Assembly (NCBI GenBank): GCA_028711205.1 | Contig: JAQTSP010000160.1 | Coordinates: 1 to 5,995, forward strand | From: Eubacteriales bacterium | GTDB taxonomy: Bacteria; Bacillota; Clostridia; Christensenellales; SZUA-584 | Length of the DNA stretch: 5,995 nt | Direction of reading: 5' to 3' | Part shown: one piece after another, positions 4,941 through 5,995 of the stretch | Position numbering within the stretch: position 1 is the stretch's first letter | Layout: each line of letters opens with the position of its first letter | The notes under the pieces: model-generated | What the model saw: only the letters and a program-made list of their open reading frames with translations | Told to the model about the DNA's origin: nothing | Database searches by the model: none | Translations under genes and position numbers: made by a program

Positions 4941-5995
4941 TTATTTAAATATCCTTATCGCGGCTCTTAAAATGAACGGTTTGTGTATTTCAACCGCTTT
5001 TTGCGGACACAGCTCGTGGCAGCAAAAACAGTTGATGCATTTTCTCATATTGACGTCCGGCCGGTTGTTTCTCATCGTGATCGCTTTGTTCGGGCAGTTT
5101 TTTGCGCATATCCCGCAGCCGACGCATTTTGTGTCATTGAATTTCGGATACAGTACAAGCCTTTTGGTCAAAATCCTCTCAAGAAGCTTTGGCACGCGGC
5201 CTCTGAGCAGATTTGTCCCGTGAACCTCCGGCATCACAAAATCCGCCACGATCAGGTCGTCGATTCCGTCGCCCAGCATCTCGATATCCTGCTCGCGGCA
5301 AAGGCCCCTGTCGGCCGCGTTTTTGATGACGGGATTATCGCGCCAGTCAAGGCCGATGATATGCCCCGCCACGATATCGGCTGCATATGGGCAGTCGGAC
5401 ACGATGATCGCGCCGACTTTCCTCCTGTTTCCGGCCGTCGGCCCGTTCCCTTCCATCGCCCATACCGCGTCGATCACACAAAAATCAGGTTTGATGAACT
5501 CCGCGATATCGACGATCATGCGCGCAAAATCTTCTTTTGCCGGCAGCCGGAAGTGGCACTCGGGCTTGGAGATGCCCGGCACAACGCCGAAAAGGTTTTT
5601 GACCGCACCGGAGTATGTCATCATGCCGTGGGTTTTCAGCTTGGCGACCGAGATCACGCTGTCCGCGTCGAGGACAGGCTTGATGATGCGCATCGTCTTG
5701 ACAGCCTGCCCGTTTTTCAGATACACCCTCTTATAGCCCAAGTCATCGTTCAACTCTGCCCCTGCGCTCTTTGCCGCTTTGGCGATACCGGTCGCTTGAT
5801 ATACGGCTTGCAGATAAGGCCTGGCATAAGGGCCGCCCGGGCTTTCCGCGATCTTTGCACATCGGCCGCTGTCAACGACCGCCTCCAACACGCTTTGTAC
5901 GACCGCCGGATGCGTGGTAACGCATTCATCCGAGGCTTTTGCCAGCACGAGGTTCGGCTTGACCGCCACATTCTTTTTGTTCCCAATCAGTACGT
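4941..5995 (-). CDS. DUF362 domain protein with two C-terminal [4Fe-4S] clusters (N-terminus outside window)
   Basis: This iron-sulfur protein is of unknown function, common in anaerobes; electron transfer by the ferredoxin part is an inference from its cysteines. About 350 residues are visible. The DUF362 part shows VAVKPNLVLA and TTHPAVVQSV near the visible start and, further on, KLKTHGMMTYSGAVKNLFGV, the best conserved block of the family. The last 65 residues hold two clusters: CVGCGICAKNCP and CINCFCCHELCP, both CxxCxxCxxxC followed by P, the second with one extra cysteine. A GTG at 5969 could start a 342-residue protein, but the frame stays open to the window edge, encoding VLIGNKKN, and family members have about 30 residues before VKPNL. 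I therefore call it partial at the 5' end. There is no predicted membrane helix. The gap to hsp20 is about 100 bases with no visible terminator. Confidence 0.93.
   Translation of the reverse strand, partial: VLIGNKKNVAVKPNLVLAKASDECVTTHPAVVQSVLEAVVDSGRCAKIAESPGGPYARPYLQAVYQATGIAKAAKSAGAELNDDLGYKRVYLKNGQAVKTMRIIKPVLDADSVISVAKLKTHGMMTYSGAVKNLFGVVPGISKPECHFRLPAKEDFARMIVDIAEFIKPDFCVIDAVWAMEGNGPTAGNRRKVGAIIVSDCPYAADIVAGHIIGLDWRDNPVIKNAADRGLCREQDIEMLGDGIDDLIVADFVMPEVHGTNLLRGRVPKLLERILTKRLVLYPKFNDTKCVGCGICAKNCPNKAITMRNNRPDVNMRKCINCFCCHELCPQKAVEIHKPFILRAAIRIFK

Noticed and set aside
5750..5986. A 78-codon minus-strand frame overlapping the DUF362 gene, and similar arginine-rich frames inside radA (3368-3595, 3845-4324)
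   Set aside because: They are in the wrong frame of clearly coding genes and have biased arginine/serine/alanine-rich products without domains.

Overview
The window reads as a compact stretch of chromosome from a low-to-medium GC Gram-positive bacterium, most likely a member of the Clostridia. The basis for this is strong GGAGG-type Shine-Dalgarno sites, AT-rich gene gaps, rho-independent terminators, a MacA/MacB-like ABC exporter with a membrane-anchored adaptor, a DUF362-ferredoxin protein typical of anaerobes, and a possible CtsR-type heat-shock operator, a repressor found only in Firmicutes. The species cannot be named from the sequence. All six supported genes lie on the minus strand, so the order of transcription runs from high to low coordinates. 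I saw no tRNA, rRNA, insertion sequence, CRISPR array or phage gene.

Layout in order of transcription. (1) 5995-4941: a DUF362 protein with a C-terminal pair of [4Fe-4S] clusters; its N-terminus lies outside the window. (2) 4839-4444: a small heat-shock protein of the Hsp20 family with its own promoter region, which overlaps heptads resembling a CtsR operator, and a clear terminator at 4434-4408. (3) 4295-2946: RadA/Sms, the DNA-repair ATPase, with its own promoter (its -35 box sits inside an inverted repeat) and a terminator at 2845-2812. (4) 2648-1: an exporter operon of three genes. These are a 505-residue HlyD/MacA-type adaptor, a LolD/MacB-type ATPase, and the start of a MacB/FtsX-type permease that overlaps the ATPase gene by 4 bases and runs off the left edge. 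A strong promoter with an extended -10 box and a large perfect inverted repeat lie upstream of the adaptor.

How the genes work together: adaptor, ATPase and permease should form one membrane complex that uses ATP to move a substrate (drug, peptide or lipid-like compound, unknown here) out of the membrane. Hsp20 and RadA are stress functions (protein aggregation and recombination repair) but are separated by a terminator, so they look like neighbours rather than one operon. The DUF362 gene has no visible terminator and may read through into hsp20.

Nothing here proves a new biological system. The points most worth a second look are the adaptor, which seems to contain two tandem copies of the lipoyl/hairpin module; the CtsR-like heptads in front of hsp20; and the two inverted repeats at the promoters of radA and the exporter operon.
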